From NCBI RefSeq assembly GCF_025823185.1, contig NZ_JACKVK010000011.1:372615-436614 (forward strand): DNA of 64,000 nt, written 5' to 3'. This DNA comes from Mycobacterium yunnanensis (GTDB lineage Bacteria; Actinomycetota; Actinomycetes; Mycobacteriales; Mycobacteriaceae). Shown one piece after another: positions 49,670 to 57,784 of the stretch. The translations under genes were made by a program, and so were the position numbers. The stretch's first letter is position 1. Each line of letters opens with the position of its first letter. Under the pieces are notes generated by a model. It did no database searches. It was not told where the DNA came from and was given only the letters and a program-made list of their open reading frames with translations.

Positions 49670-51325
49670 GTGCCCGACGCACCGGGGCGCCCCTTGCCTC
49701 AAGTCACCGTAGCCAACGAATACTTCTGGACCGCAGGCGCCGACGGTCGGCTACGTCTGCAGGAGTGCCAATCCTGTCGAGCGCTGATCCACCCGCCAGC
49801 CCCGATCTGCCGGTACTGCCGCAGTACCGATCTGGGCGTTCGAACCCTGTCCGGGCGGGCCAGCCTCTCGGCGTTCACCGTCAACCACCGCTTCGGTTTC
49901 CCGGAGTTACCACCGCCCTACGTCGTCGCACAGGTCGCCGTCGCCGAGGATCCCAGGGTCCGGTTGACCACCAACATCGTCGACTGCGCGCCAGAGGATC
50001 TCGAGCTCGGTCAACCCGTCGAGGTGGTGTTCCGGCAACTTGCCGACGTCTGGCTGCCGTTGTTCCGACCCTCCTCCGACGACACCCCCGTGCCCCAGCC
50101 GGTCGACGAGATCGACCCCCGCGACTTTTCCCGCCACGTGCGTCCGATGCTCACCACGACCAAGTTCGAGGATCACTCGGCCATCACGGGCATTGGTGCC
50201 TCTCGCCTGGGCCGCCGACTGATGGTGCCGCCGCTGGCCCTTACGATCGAGGCCTGTGAGGAGGCGGTCGCGGACGCCGGCCTGACCTTCGACGACATCG
50301 ACGGATTGTCGACCTATCCGGGGCTCGACGTCGCAGGCATGGGCGAGGGCGGGGTGAGCGCACTCGAGGGGGCCCTCGGACTGAAGCCGACGTGGATCAA
50401 CGGCGGCATGGATACCTTCGGCCCCGGGGGGTCGGTCATCGCGGCGATGATGGCGGTCGCCACCGGCATGGCCCGCCACGTGCTGTGCTTCCGAACCCTG
50501 TGGGAAGCCACCTTCGCCCAGCTGATGAAGGAGGGTAAGGCATCTCCCCCGGGTGGTGCGCGCACCACCAGCTGGCAGGTGCCCTTCGGCGCCACCTCCG
50601 CCGCGCACACCCTGGCACTGAACGCGCAGCGGCACTTTCACCGCTACGGCACCACCCGCGAGACGTTGGGCTGGATCGCACTGAATCAGCGCGCCAACGC
50701 AACGCTGAATCCGACGGCCATCTATCGGGACCCGATGACGATGGACGACTATCTCGGCGCCCGGTTCATCACTACGCCGTTCGGACTGTACGACTGCGAC
50801 GTGCCGTGCGACGGCGCCGTGGCCGTCATCGTCTCGGCCGTCGACGCGGCCCGCGACCTGCCGCACGCACCGGTGCTCTTCGAAGCGGTCGGCACGCAGA
50901 TCGTCGAGCGCACCGATTGGGATCAGTCGACCATGACCCACGAGCCCCAGGTTCTCGGACAGGCGGCGCACCTGTGGACGAGGACCACCATGCGGCCCGA
51001 TGACGTCGACGTCGCACAGCTGTACGACGGGTTCACCTTCAACTGCTTGTCATGGCTGGAAGCGCTGGGCTTCTGCGGTATCGGCGAGGCCAAGGACTTC
51101 CTCGACGGCGGCCACGCGATCGCCCGCGACGGCGCCATTCCGTTGAACACCCATGGCGGCCAGCTGTCACACGGTCGAACCCACGGCATGGGCCTCATCC
51201 ACGAGGCGGTCACCCAGCTGCGCGGCGAGGCGGGCGAACGTCAGGTGGCCGACGCCAGGACCGCGGTGGTCAGCACCGGCGGCCTCACCCCAAGTGGCGC
51301 GATCCTGCTGAGGACCGAATCGTGA
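49670..51325 (+). CDS. DUF35 OB-fold/zinc-ribbon fused to thiolase-fold (Ltp2-like) protein
   Basis: A 551-residue fusion. Residues 1 to about 150 are DUF35: a zinc ribbon with C-x2-C near 33/36 and C-x2-C near 47/50, and an OB-fold ('YVVAQVAVAEDPRVRLTTNIVDC'). Residues about 165-551 are a thiolase-fold lipid-transfer-like domain ('AITGIGASRLGRR', 'VAQLYDGFTFNCLSWLEALGFC', 'NTHGGQLSHGRTHGMG'). The thiolase nucleophile cysteine is absent at the expected site ('GGMDTFGPGGSV'), as in Ltp2-type retro-aldolases. In steroid side-chain degradation Ltp2 works with a separate DUF35 protein; here both are one chain. GTG 49670 follows the ferredoxin stop. It probably cleaves a CoA ester (inference). Confidence 0.88.
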   Translation: MPDAPGRPLPQVTVANEYFWTAGADGRLRLQECQSCRALIHPPAPICRYCRSTDLGVRTLSGRASLSAFTVNHRFGFPELPPPYVVAQVAVAEDPRVRLTTNIVDCAPEDLELGQPVEVVFRQLADVWLPLFRPSSDDTPVPQPVDEIDPRDFSRHVRPMLTTTKFEDHSAITGIGASRLGRRLMVPPLALTIEACEEAVADAGLTFDDIDGLSTYPGLDVAGMGEGGVSALEGALGLKPTWINGGMDTFGPGGSVIAAMMAVATGMARHVLCFRTLWEATFAQLMKEGKASPPGGARTTSWQVPFGATSAAHTLALNAQRHFHRYGTTRETLGWIALNQRANATLNPTAIYRDPMTMDDYLGARFITTPFGLYDCDVPCDGAVAVIVSAVDAARDLPHAPVLFEAVGTQIVERTDWDQSTMTHEPQVLGQAAHLWTRTTMRPDDVDVAQLYDGFTFNCLSWLEALGFCGIGEAKDFLDGGHAIARDGAIPLNTHGGQLSHGRTHGMGLIHEAVTQLRGEAGERQVADARTAVVSTGGLTPSGAILLRTES

Positions 51326-52191
51326 ACTCCGAGCCCCGCACCCGCGTCATCATGGTCGACGGAATTCCGATGTCGGCGCTGACCATTCAGGTACCGGAAC
51401 CGCGCGCGGTGATCGTGGCGGTCCACGGCGGTGGAGTCACGGCTCGGTACTTCGACTGCCCCGGGCACCCGCGACTGTCGTTGATGCGGGCTGCCGCGTC
51501 CCGGGCATTCACGGTGATCGCCCTCGACCGGCCCGGCTACGGCGCCTCGGCGTTGTACCAAGACGAGATGACGGACCCTAGTCGGAGGACCGAGTTGGCG
51601 TTCGGCGCGGTCGACGCGATCGTCGCCGGCGACGGCGGCGCCGGGCTCTTCGTGATGGCCCACTCCTCCGGGTGCGAGTTGGGACTGCGCATGGCAGGTA
51701 ATCACACCCGCGACGACGTCCTCGGAGTGGAGCTGGCGGGCACGGGGACGCGCTTCGCCGCAGGAGTACGGGCGGCCATCAGCCAGGCGACCACGGCGTC
51801 ACGACCGGCTGGGTTACGCGACTTGCTGTGGCAGCCTACCGGGCTGTATCCCGCCGAGGTGCTCAGTGGTCAGCTGTCCGCGCCCGGCGCCGCTTACGAG
51901 GCCGACGTCACCACCCATTGGGCGGACCGGGACTTCCCCGCCGCCGCCGCGCTCGTCACCGTCCCCGTCCAGTTCAGCGTCGCCGAATACGAGCGCGTAT
52001 GGGAGGCGACGCCGGAGGCCTTAGCGGACATCGCCGCGTTGTTCACCGGGTCACCCAGCGTGACGGTTAACGAAATGGGCGGCAGCGGGCACAATCTCAG
52101 CGTCGGGTCGACGGCCGTGGAATATCACCGAAGGGTGCTGTCCTTCGCCGACCATTGCACGAGGAACGTCGACGAAATGGAGGCACCGTGA
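51322..52191 (+). CDS. alpha/beta hydrolase
   Basis: A 289-residue alpha/beta hydrolase ('VIVAVHGGGVTARYFD' oxyanion segment, 'DRPGYGAS', nucleophile elbow 'MAHSSGCELGLRMAG', late 'EMGGSGHNLSVG' with catalytic His). It should hydrolyse an ester, lactone or thioester. GTG 51322 overlaps the stop of the DUF35-thiolase gene (GTGA); the upstream extension of the frame is a shadow. Its stop precedes the next gene's ATG by overlap (TGATG). It is distinct from the hydrolase at 46768. Confidence 0.85.
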   Translation: MNSEPRTRVIMVDGIPMSALTIQVPEPRAVIVAVHGGGVTARYFDCPGHPRLSLMRAAASRAFTVIALDRPGYGASALYQDEMTDPSRRTELAFGAVDAIVAGDGGAGLFVMAHSSGCELGLRMAGNHTRDDVLGVELAGTGTRFAAGVRAAISQATTASRPAGLRDLLWQPTGLYPAEVLSGQLSAPGAAYEADVTTHWADRDFPAAAALVTVPVQFSVAEYERVWEATPEALADIAALFTGSPSVTVNEMGGSGHNLSVGSTAVEYHRRVLSFADHCTRNVDEMEAP

Positions 52192-53012
52192 TGCGCGTCG
52201 GGTTCATCGGATTGGGCAGCCAGGGCGCGCCCATGGCGCGCCGCATCGTCGAGGGCGGTTACCCGCTGACCCTATGGGGTCGTCGTCCAGAGTCCGTCGA
52301 GCCGTTCGCCGACACTCGGGCGCGGGTCGCGTCCTCCCCCGCCGAGTTGGCCGAGGCCAGCGACCTGGTGTGCATCTGCGTGGTGGGTGACGACGACGTC
52401 CGTCAGGTCCTCGAGGGCGACACTGGCGTGCTGGCCGGACTCGCACCGGGCGCCATCGTGGCTATTCACAGCACCGTGCACCCGGACACCTGTCGGACCA
52501 TTGCCGAACAGGTTGCCGGGCATGGTGTTTCAGTGGTCGACGCGCCGGTGAGCGGCGGCGGCCCGGCAGCCGCCGACGGAACTCTGTTGGTCATGGCCGG
52601 CGGCAGGGAGGAGGACGTCGAGAAGTGCCGACCCGTGTTCACGACGTTTGCCGACCCAGTCGTCCACCTCGGGCCGGTGGGCAGCGGGCAGGTCACCAAG
52701 ATCCTGAACAACCTGTTGTTCAGCGCGAACCTCGGAGCGGCGCTGAGCACCCTGGAACTGGGTGAGGCCCTTGGTGTCCCGCGGACGGCCCTGTGCGAAG
52801 TGTTGGCACGAGGATCGGCGGCGAGCAAGGCCGTCGACAGCATGGTCCGGGCCGGTGGCACGCTGTCCTCCCTCGCGCCGATCGCAGGGGCCCTGCTACA
52901 GAAGGACGTCCGGCACGCGGCCAGCCTCGCCGACGGCGCATCCGCCCCCCATGGCACCGTCTTCAGCGTTGCCGACGGTGCCTTGGCCGCAATGGACCAT
53001 CCGCGCGGATGA
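52191..53012 (+). CDS. NAD(P)-dependent beta-hydroxyacid dehydrogenase (HIBADH family)
   Basis: A 273-residue protein: Rossmann motif 'GFIGLGSQGAPMARRIV', substrate motif 'DAPVSGGGPAAADGTL', and the catalytic lysine in 'GSGQVTKILNNLLFS'. It belongs to the 3-hydroxyisobutyrate dehydrogenase/tartronate semialdehyde reductase family and should oxidise a beta-hydroxy acid or reduce its semialdehyde. ATG 52191 follows GGAGG by seven bases; GTG 52188 is directly adjacent. It is followed by a paralog overlapping by four bases. Confidence 0.9.
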   Translation: MRVGFIGLGSQGAPMARRIVEGGYPLTLWGRRPESVEPFADTRARVASSPAELAEASDLVCICVVGDDDVRQVLEGDTGVLAGLAPGAIVAIHSTVHPDTCRTIAEQVAGHGVSVVDAPVSGGGPAAADGTLLVMAGGREEDVEKCRPVFTTFADPVVHLGPVGSGQVTKILNNLLFSANLGAALSTLELGEALGVPRTALCEVLARGSAASKAVDSMVRAGGTLSSLAPIAGALLQKDVRHAASLADGASAPHGTVFSVADGALAAMDHPRG

Positions 53013-53815
53013 CCGTCGGGTTCGTGGGTGCCGGACGGATGGGCGCCCCAATGGTGCGCAGGCTCGTCGACGCCGGGCACGAAGTGAACGTCTTGGTCCG
53101 CAACAAAGGGAAGGCGCGGGCGATCGCCGACCTCGGCGGCAACCCCGTTACCGACGTGCGATCCGTCACCGCTGCTGCCGAAGTCGTCGTGGTCGCCGTC
53201 TTCACCGATGAGCAGGTCCGTGGCGTGTGCGTCGACGACGGTCTGCTGGCCGCCATGCAGCCGCAGTCCTGCCTGGTCCTGCACACCACCGGAAGTCCCG
53301 ACACCGCACGGGCGTTGGCGGCCCGGCGACCCGACATCGCGGTCCTCGATGCGCCGGTCAGCGGCGGTCCACACGACGTCTCGGCCGGGTCGATCACGGT
53401 GTACGTGGGCGGGGACGACACCGCCGTGGACCGGCTGCGACCATTGCTCGGCGCGTATGCAGACCCCATCCTGCACGTCGGCGTCACGGGCGCAGGTCAA
53501 CTCGTCAAGCTCGTCAACAACACCCTCTTCGCCGCGCAGATCGGCTTGGTCGCCGAGGCGGTGCGGCTGGGCACGCACCTCGGCGTTGCCGAGACGTCCC
53601 TGCTCGACGCCTTGGCCCACGGCAGTTCACGGAGCAGGGCTCTGGCGATGATCGCCACGGCGGCCTCGGTCGACGCCTTCATCGCCTCGGTCGGTGGCTT
53701 CGTCGCCAAGGACGTTGCCGTAGTTCGCAATATCGCGGCCGACCGAGGGACAGAATTGGGCATTCTCGATGCCGCCGCCGGTGTGGTGGCGCCGCGCCTC
53801 ACAGACCCGAGATGA
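53009..53815 (+). CDS. NAD(P)-dependent beta-hydroxyacid dehydrogenase (HIBADH family), paralog
   Basis: A 268-residue paralog of the previous gene: 'GFVGAGRMGAPMVRRLV', 'DAPVSGGPHDVSAGSI' and catalytic 'GAGQLVKLVNNTLFA'. ATG 53009 overlaps the previous stop (ATGA), so a tandem duplication or heteromer is possible. Its 3' end overlaps the convergent DUF1330 gene by 17 bases. Two adjacent enzymes of the same family suggest two related hydroxy-acid intermediates or a heterodimer. Confidence 0.9.
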   Translation: MTVGFVGAGRMGAPMVRRLVDAGHEVNVLVRNKGKARAIADLGGNPVTDVRSVTAAAEVVVVAVFTDEQVRGVCVDDGLLAAMQPQSCLVLHTTGSPDTARALAARRPDIAVLDAPVSGGPHDVSAGSITVYVGGDDTAVDRLRPLLGAYADPILHVGVTGAGQLVKLVNNTLFAAQIGLVAEAVRLGTHLGVAETSLLDALAHGSSRSRALAMIATAASVDAFIASVGGFVAKDVAVVRNIAADRGTELGILDAAAGVVAPRLTDPR

Positions 53816-54092
53816 CGACCGCGTGGCAGTCGGCCGCGGCCCGCCTAAGTTTCGCTGCCTGCTGGTAATCCTCGGAGTAGTACCACTCCTTGGCGGCGTC
53901 CACCGACTCGAATTCGAGAAGGACAGTTTGGGTTCCGTGCCACTGCCCTTCCAGGGTGGCGACGGCTGGGCTGAACGCCAACAGCTTGGCGGTCGACATC
54001 GCGTTGCGGGCCACCTTGCCGTACTCGGCCATCCCGGCTGGGTCCTTGACGTCCTCGGTGAGGATCACGTAACCCTTTGGCTCGTCGGACAT
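53799..54092 (-). CDS. DUF1330 family protein
   Basis: A 97-residue protein of the dimeric alpha/beta-barrel type ('GYVILTEDVKDPAGMAEYGKVARNAM', 'GTQTVLLEFESVDAAKEWYYSEDYQQAAKLRRAAADCHAVVISG'). The 'EFES-x2-A-x-EWY-x-S-x-x-Y-Q-x-A' pattern is diagnostic of DUF1330, a family of small proteins often near oxygenases and with no clear general function. It is the third gene of the P450-ferredoxin unit reading leftward. It overlaps the convergent dehydrogenase gene by 17 bases. Confidence 0.88.
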   Translation of the reverse strand: MSDEPKGYVILTEDVKDPAGMAEYGKVARNAMSTAKLLAFSPAVATLEGQWHGTQTVLLEFESVDAAKEWYYSEDYQQAAKLRRAAADCHAVVISGL

Positions 54093-54110
54093 CCTCGATC
54101 TCCCTTCGAC

Positions 54111-54302
54111 TCAGTTGATCTCGCGGATTGCCCGCTCGGGGCAGTTCTCGATGGCCGTGCGCGCGGCGGCTTCCACACTCTCGGGAACGTCTTCGGGCAC
54201 GGCAACCGCCCAACCGTCGTCGGTCAGATCGAAGACTTCCGGGCACAGCGTCAGACACATGCCGTGCCCCGCACACCGATCCTCGTCTACGGTGACCCTC
54301 AC
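54111..54302 (-). CDS. P450-type ferredoxin with CxxHxxC motif
   Basis: A 63-residue ferredoxin ('MRVTVDEDRCAGHGMCLTLCPEVFDLTDDGWAV', then 'NCPERAI'). The motif is C-x2-H-x2-C with a further Cys ('LCP') and the C-terminal C-P. As for 37402, histidine replaces the fourth cluster cysteine, pointing to a [3Fe-4S] cluster. GTG 54302 overlaps the P450 stop (GTGA), so it is the dedicated partner of the P450 at 54299. The DUF1330 gene follows 18 bases later. Confidence 0.92.
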   Translation of the reverse strand: MRVTVDEDRCAGHGMCLTLCPEVFDLTDDGWAVAVPEDVPESVEAAARTAIENCPERAIREIN

Positions 54303-55573
54303 GTGGCGTCGAACTCGACGTGCAACTCGGTCAGCCCGCGCAGGATGTAGGTCGGAAGGTATCGGTAGTTGCGCTGTCCCGCCGGCCCGTGGTGCTTCTC
54401 GCTGATGCGCAGGTCAGTCGTCCTGTCGAGCAGCCGTTCGAGGCCGACGCGTGTCTCGGCTCGCGCGAGCGGCGCACCCGGACAGCTGTGGATGCCGCGG
54501 CCGAAGGCGAGATGCTGACGCGCGTTCTTGCGGTCCGGATCGAAGTCGTCGGGGTTGTCGAAACGGCGCGGGTCGCGGTTGGCGGCGCCGTTGACGACCA
54601 TCAAAGTGCTTCCCGCGGAGACTTTCTCGTCGCCGACCACGGTCGGCACGCGCGACAACCGGAAGTCACCCTTGACCGGGCTCTCGATACGCAGGCACTC
54701 CTCGATGAAGTTGCCCAGCAGACTGCGGTCGTCGCGCAACCGCTGCTGAATCTCGGGTTGGTCCCCCATGACCTTGATCGCGGTGCTCAGCAGTCGAACC
54801 GTCGTCTCTTGCCCCGCCGAGAAGACGTTGGTGGCCACCCGGACGACGTCACCGACCTCGGGCATGGTGCCGTCGGGGAAGGTGGCGGTGGCGAGTCCGG
54901 TCAGCACGTCGTCGCGGGGTTGGGCGCGACGGTCCTCTACGTATTGTCCGAAGATGTCGTAGAGGTATTCCAGCGGCGTCTTGGTCATCGCCTTGTCGGC
55001 GTTGCCCAGTCCGCTTCCGTGGGTGCCCCGGGCCAGCCGCTCGAGTAGTTCGGGTCGATCCTCCTCGGGGACGCCCAGCAGGTCGGCGATGACACGCAGC
55101 GTGAACGGCGCGGCGAATCCGGAGATGAAGTCACCTGCGCCGGGGGCCATGAACTCGTCGAGGACGTCGTCGGCGATCTGCCACATCGCGTCCTCGTTCT
55201 CCTTGAGACGCTTGGGCGTGATCAACCGCATCAAGAGTGCACGGTGATTGGTGTGCGTCGGCGGGTCCAGCGTGGGCAACTGGTCGCTGAAGGGAATGTC
55301 GTCGCGATGCTTCGTGATCAAATCGGTGACGTCGTCACCCTCGAGGGGAACCGGAAAGCCGGGAAACGGCCCCGTCACCGAGATGCACGACGAGAACGTG
55401 TCCGCGTCGTTGTAGACGTCGACCGCCTCTTGCCAGCCCGTCACCATCGTGACGCCGTAATGGTCTTCCCGGGTGACCGGGCACTTGTTCCGCAGCGCGG
55501 CGTAGAAGGGGTACGGATCGGCGACCAGTCGGTCATCCCGAAAGAAGTCGACCGACGTCAGATCTTCCGCCAT
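54299..55573 (-). CDS. cytochrome P450
   Basis: A 424-residue P450. I-helix 'NVFSAGQETTVRL', ExxR 'EECLRIE', heme loop 'FGRGIHSCPGAPLAR' with cysteine at about residue 364. It is closely related to the P450 at 20085, including the Glu-Thr pair in the I-helix. It is followed by its ferredoxin. A perfect palindrome lies 31 bases upstream of the ATG at 55573, in the 139-base spacer shared with the divergent EBP-like gene. The substrate is likely hydrophobic and cyclic by comparison with P450s of sterol and terpene pathways (inference). Confidence 0.94.
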   Translation of the reverse strand: MAEDLTSVDFFRDDRLVADPYPFYAALRNKCPVTREDHYGVTMVTGWQEAVDVYNDADTFSSCISVTGPFPGFPVPLEGDDVTDLITKHRDDIPFSDQLPTLDPPTHTNHRALLMRLITPKRLKENEDAMWQIADDVLDEFMAPGAGDFISGFAAPFTLRVIADLLGVPEEDRPELLERLARGTHGSGLGNADKAMTKTPLEYLYDIFGQYVEDRRAQPRDDVLTGLATATFPDGTMPEVGDVVRVATNVFSAGQETTVRLLSTAIKVMGDQPEIQQRLRDDRSLLGNFIEECLRIESPVKGDFRLSRVPTVVGDEKVSAGSTLMVVNGAANRDPRRFDNPDDFDPDRKNARQHLAFGRGIHSCPGAPLARAETRVGLERLLDRTTDLRISEKHHGPAGQRNYRYLPTYILRGLTELHVEFDAT

Positions 55574-55603
55574 GAGCGCTCCGCTTCCGCAATCTCGTCG
55601 AAC

Positions 55604-55618
55604 GAGAATATGATTCTC
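55604..55618. promoter_or_regulatory. perfect GAGAAT-N3-ATTCTC operator
   Basis: GAGAAT-ATG-ATTCTC is perfectly symmetric. It sits 31 bases upstream of the P450 start (55573) and 95 bases upstream of the divergent EBP-like gene (55713), so one site could control both. Confidence 0.7.
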
Positions 55619-55712
55619 CTATGTCGCGTATAACATTTTCACACCAGCGTCCGGCCGTCAATCGCCGTCCGGCGCGACGTCGGCCGTCGGTCCTCGATGC
55701 GGGTGAGCCACG

Positions 55713-56510
55713 ATGAGCCAGCACGCGGGCGAATCGGCGGAGACCATTCCCGCGCCGCGTCGCGAGACGAACTTCGCGAGGCCGGTCGCGCCGCATCGCG
55801 GACGGATCTACCTGGGTACCGGCCTCTTCACCGCGGCCGTGTTCGTCGTGGTCACCATCGGGGTGCACGTCGGCGTCATCGCCCCGACGTTGACCACCGA
55901 CATCGTCGTGAACCTAATCTTCGGCGTTCCCGTCCTCCTGCTGCCCCTCGTAATCCTCTGGGACGCGCCGGGTGAGAACCGAACGCGCCTCGACAAGGCC
56001 GCCGAACTCGTGCTCTTCTACCTGCCCTACACGGCCGGCAGCCAGATCGGCTACGAGTTGGTCTTCCTGATCGGCCATCCCTTGGGCCTGTGGGCGCCGA
56101 CGGACGACCCCGGCTGGAAGTGGTTGTGGTGGCAGTACGGCCTGGCCGACACGCGCTACGTCAGCGGCAACCCGTGGATCTTCGCGCTGGAAGTAGTGGG
56201 TGTGCTCACCGGCATCATGGTGTTCGTCATGTGGACGCAGTTGATTCGCACGCACCTCGCCACGGAGTCGCGCCTTCGATGCCTGTGGTTCACGTTCACG
56301 GGCGTGGCCATCCTGATGAGCAGCACCGCGGTGTACTTCATCTCGGAGGTGGGCGCCGGATTCGGCGACATTGGGCAGGGAGGTTACGGCCTCGGTTTCA
56401 AGTTCATCGCCGAGAACGTCCCGTTCATCGTGCTCCCCCCGCTCGTGTTGTACGCCACCCACCTGCAGATCGACTACCTCACGCGTGCGGCAGCCCGAGA
56501 CCGCGCGTAG
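55713..56510 (+). CDS. emopamil-binding protein (EBP/EXPERA)-like membrane protein
   Basis: A 265-residue polytopic membrane protein (about six spans). Its second half lines up with eukaryotic emopamil-binding protein, the sterol delta8-delta7 isomerase: 'LWWQYGLADTRYVSGNPWIFALE' against the EBP segment LWKEYAKGDSRY...METITA, and 'AVYFISEVGAGFGD...FKFIAENVPFIVLPPLVLY' against VLYFLTEHRDGF...FMNALWLVLPGVLVLD. The EBP catalytic Glu and Asn correspond to Glu160 and Asn235, with spacing 75 against 71 in human EBP. The N-terminal spans replace EBP's first helices, and the HxxxE region is not clearly conserved. Isomerase activity is inference. It shares a spacer and operator with the P450. Confidence 0.72.
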   Translation: MSQHAGESAETIPAPRRETNFARPVAPHRGRIYLGTGLFTAAVFVVVTIGVHVGVIAPTLTTDIVVNLIFGVPVLLLPLVILWDAPGENRTRLDKAAELVLFYLPYTAGSQIGYELVFLIGHPLGLWAPTDDPGWKWLWWQYGLADTRYVSGNPWIFALEVVGVLTGIMVFVMWTQLIRTHLATESRLRCLWFTFTGVAILMSSTAVYFISEVGAGFGDIGQGGYGLGFKFIAENVPFIVLPPLVLYATHLQIDYLTRAAARDRA

Positions 56511-56531
56511 ACGCAGCCGCCGGACCGTGGG

Positions 56532-57038
56532 TCAGCTAGCCGGGATCAGATCCGCCGCCACCGAGGGCTGAAGCATTGCGCCGCAACGGAATGTCTCCGA
56601 GTCACCGACGTCGACGCCTGCGGATCCGATCGCGCCCAGTGCCTGCGCCTTGAAGGCGCGGGCTGCAGCGCTCAGTCGATGGTGCACCGCATCCACGCTG
56701 TCGTCGAGTTCGGCCGGACAACGCTCACCCCAGAGCGTCACCTCGGTCAGTCCGTGGTCGAGGGCCTCGAGCACGCCGCGGCGGACCCGCGCGTCGGCGG
56801 CGAACATCTCCGCCGCCACGGCCACGGTGTGCGGATGGGGCCGGTCCGCCCACATCGTCAATGCCCCCTCGAGATCCTGGAGCTCGACGCCCAGGATCTC
56901 CAAGGCCCGGAGATCCTCCGCACCGTCCACGAGCACCGTGACGTCCCAGCCGGCCATCACCCGGTCGACGACGAACCCGCCGGCGAAGGTGACCACATCG
57001 CGGACCGAGGGACCCACCACGTCCAACCGGTACCTCAT
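56532..57038 (-). CDS. hypothetical protein linked to TetR
   Basis: A 168-residue soluble protein ('MRYRLDVVGPSVRDVVTFAGGFVVDRVMAGWDVTVLVDGAEDLRALEILGVELQDLEGAL'). No recognised motif. Its ATG overlaps the stop of the TetR gene (ATGA), so it is made with the regulator and may be a regulatory partner. The longer frame to 57134 is a shadow of the TetR gene. Convergent with the EBP-like gene (22-base gap). Confidence 0.68.
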   Translation of the reverse strand: MRYRLDVVGPSVRDVVTFAGGFVVDRVMAGWDVTVLVDGAEDLRALEILGVELQDLEGALTMWADRPHPHTVAVAAEMFAADARVRRGVLEALDHGLTEVTLWGERCPAELDDSVDAVHHRLSAAARAFKAQALGAIGSAGVDVGDSETFRCGAMLQPSVAADLIPAS

Positions 57039-57679
57039 GGCGCGCTCCTGTCCCCAGGTTCGAAATCCCTGGCCAGCGTCTGGGCGTACCCCTCGAAGAC
57101 GGCGACCAGGGGTATCGAGGGGTCGAGTAGCCATGCGGACTCCATTCCGTTGATGAAGGCGAGTATTTCGACGGCCTTGATGGCCGGATCGAAGTCGGGG
57201 CGGTAGACGCCGGCATTCTGCGTGCGTCGGATGAAGTCGGTCACGATGCCCACCGCAGCTTGCTGCCGCTTGACCAGACGGTCGTGCAGCGGTGCGTCGG
57301 GGGCGATGTTCTCGGCGAGCAACACCGTAAAGGTGCCAATCAGCTCGGGCTGGCGGTCGAAGCGTTCGGCGACCCGGCAGATCTCGGTTATGAGGTCGCC
57401 CGTGCGGTCCGCGTGTTGGTCGTCGTCGGCGTCACGTGCGTCGAGAACGGCGTTGAGCAGCTGCTCCTTGGAGGCGTAGTGGTGCAACAGACCGGCCGTA
57501 CTGACGCCCGCCTCCTTCGCGATCTGCGCGAGCGAGGTGTTGCGCCATCCGTTGCGCGCGAGCAGCCGCTCGGCGACCTCGAGGATGCGGACTCTGCGGT
57601 CCTCCCCCTTGGCCAACAGCGACGCGTAGGGACGCGGCGCCTGCTGCTCGACAATGGTCACCGGACTCCGATCACTCAC
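57035..57679 (-). CDS. TetR/AcrR family transcriptional regulator
   Basis: A 214-residue regulator. HTH domain 'RVRILEVAERLLARNGWRNTSLAQIAKEAGVSTAGLLHHYASKEQLLNAVLDA' (about residues 25-75) and a C-terminal ligand domain with 'AVEILAFINGMESAWLLDPSIPLVAVFEGYAQTLARDF'. GTG 57679 is used; the adjacent GTG 57682 and further upstream frame (to 57742) are alternatives, but the latter runs through a palindrome. A near-perfect inverted repeat at 57701-57722 probably binds this protein and autoregulates the gene with the co-transcribed hypothetical protein. It could also be a candidate for the GAGAAT sites, but its own site looks different. Confidence 0.87.
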   Translation of the reverse strand: MSDRSPVTIVEQQAPRPYASLLAKGEDRRVRILEVAERLLARNGWRNTSLAQIAKEAGVSTAGLLHHYASKEQLLNAVLDARDADDDQHADRTGDLITEICRVAERFDRQPELIGTFTVLLAENIAPDAPLHDRLVKRQQAAVGIVTDFIRRTQNAGVYRPDFDPAIKAVEILAFINGMESAWLLDPSIPLVAVFEGYAQTLARDFEPGDRSAP

Positions 57680-57700
57680 CACGCCCCCGCCGCCAAACCA

Positions 57701-57722
57701 ACCTAGTGAACACACAGTAGGT
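57701..57722. promoter_or_regulatory. 22-bp inverted repeat upstream of TetR gene
   Basis: ACCTAGTG (57701-57708) and CAGTAGGT (57715-57722) are complementary except for one base pair. The site is 22 bases upstream of the TetR start and is unrelated in sequence to the GAGAAT palindromes. Likely an autoregulatory operator. Confidence 0.6.
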
Positions 57723-57784
57723 AGGTTTGACGAATGTGACAAGGGTCTCTTTTCGGGCGGGTGGCGGTCGTCGTACGGGTCGGG

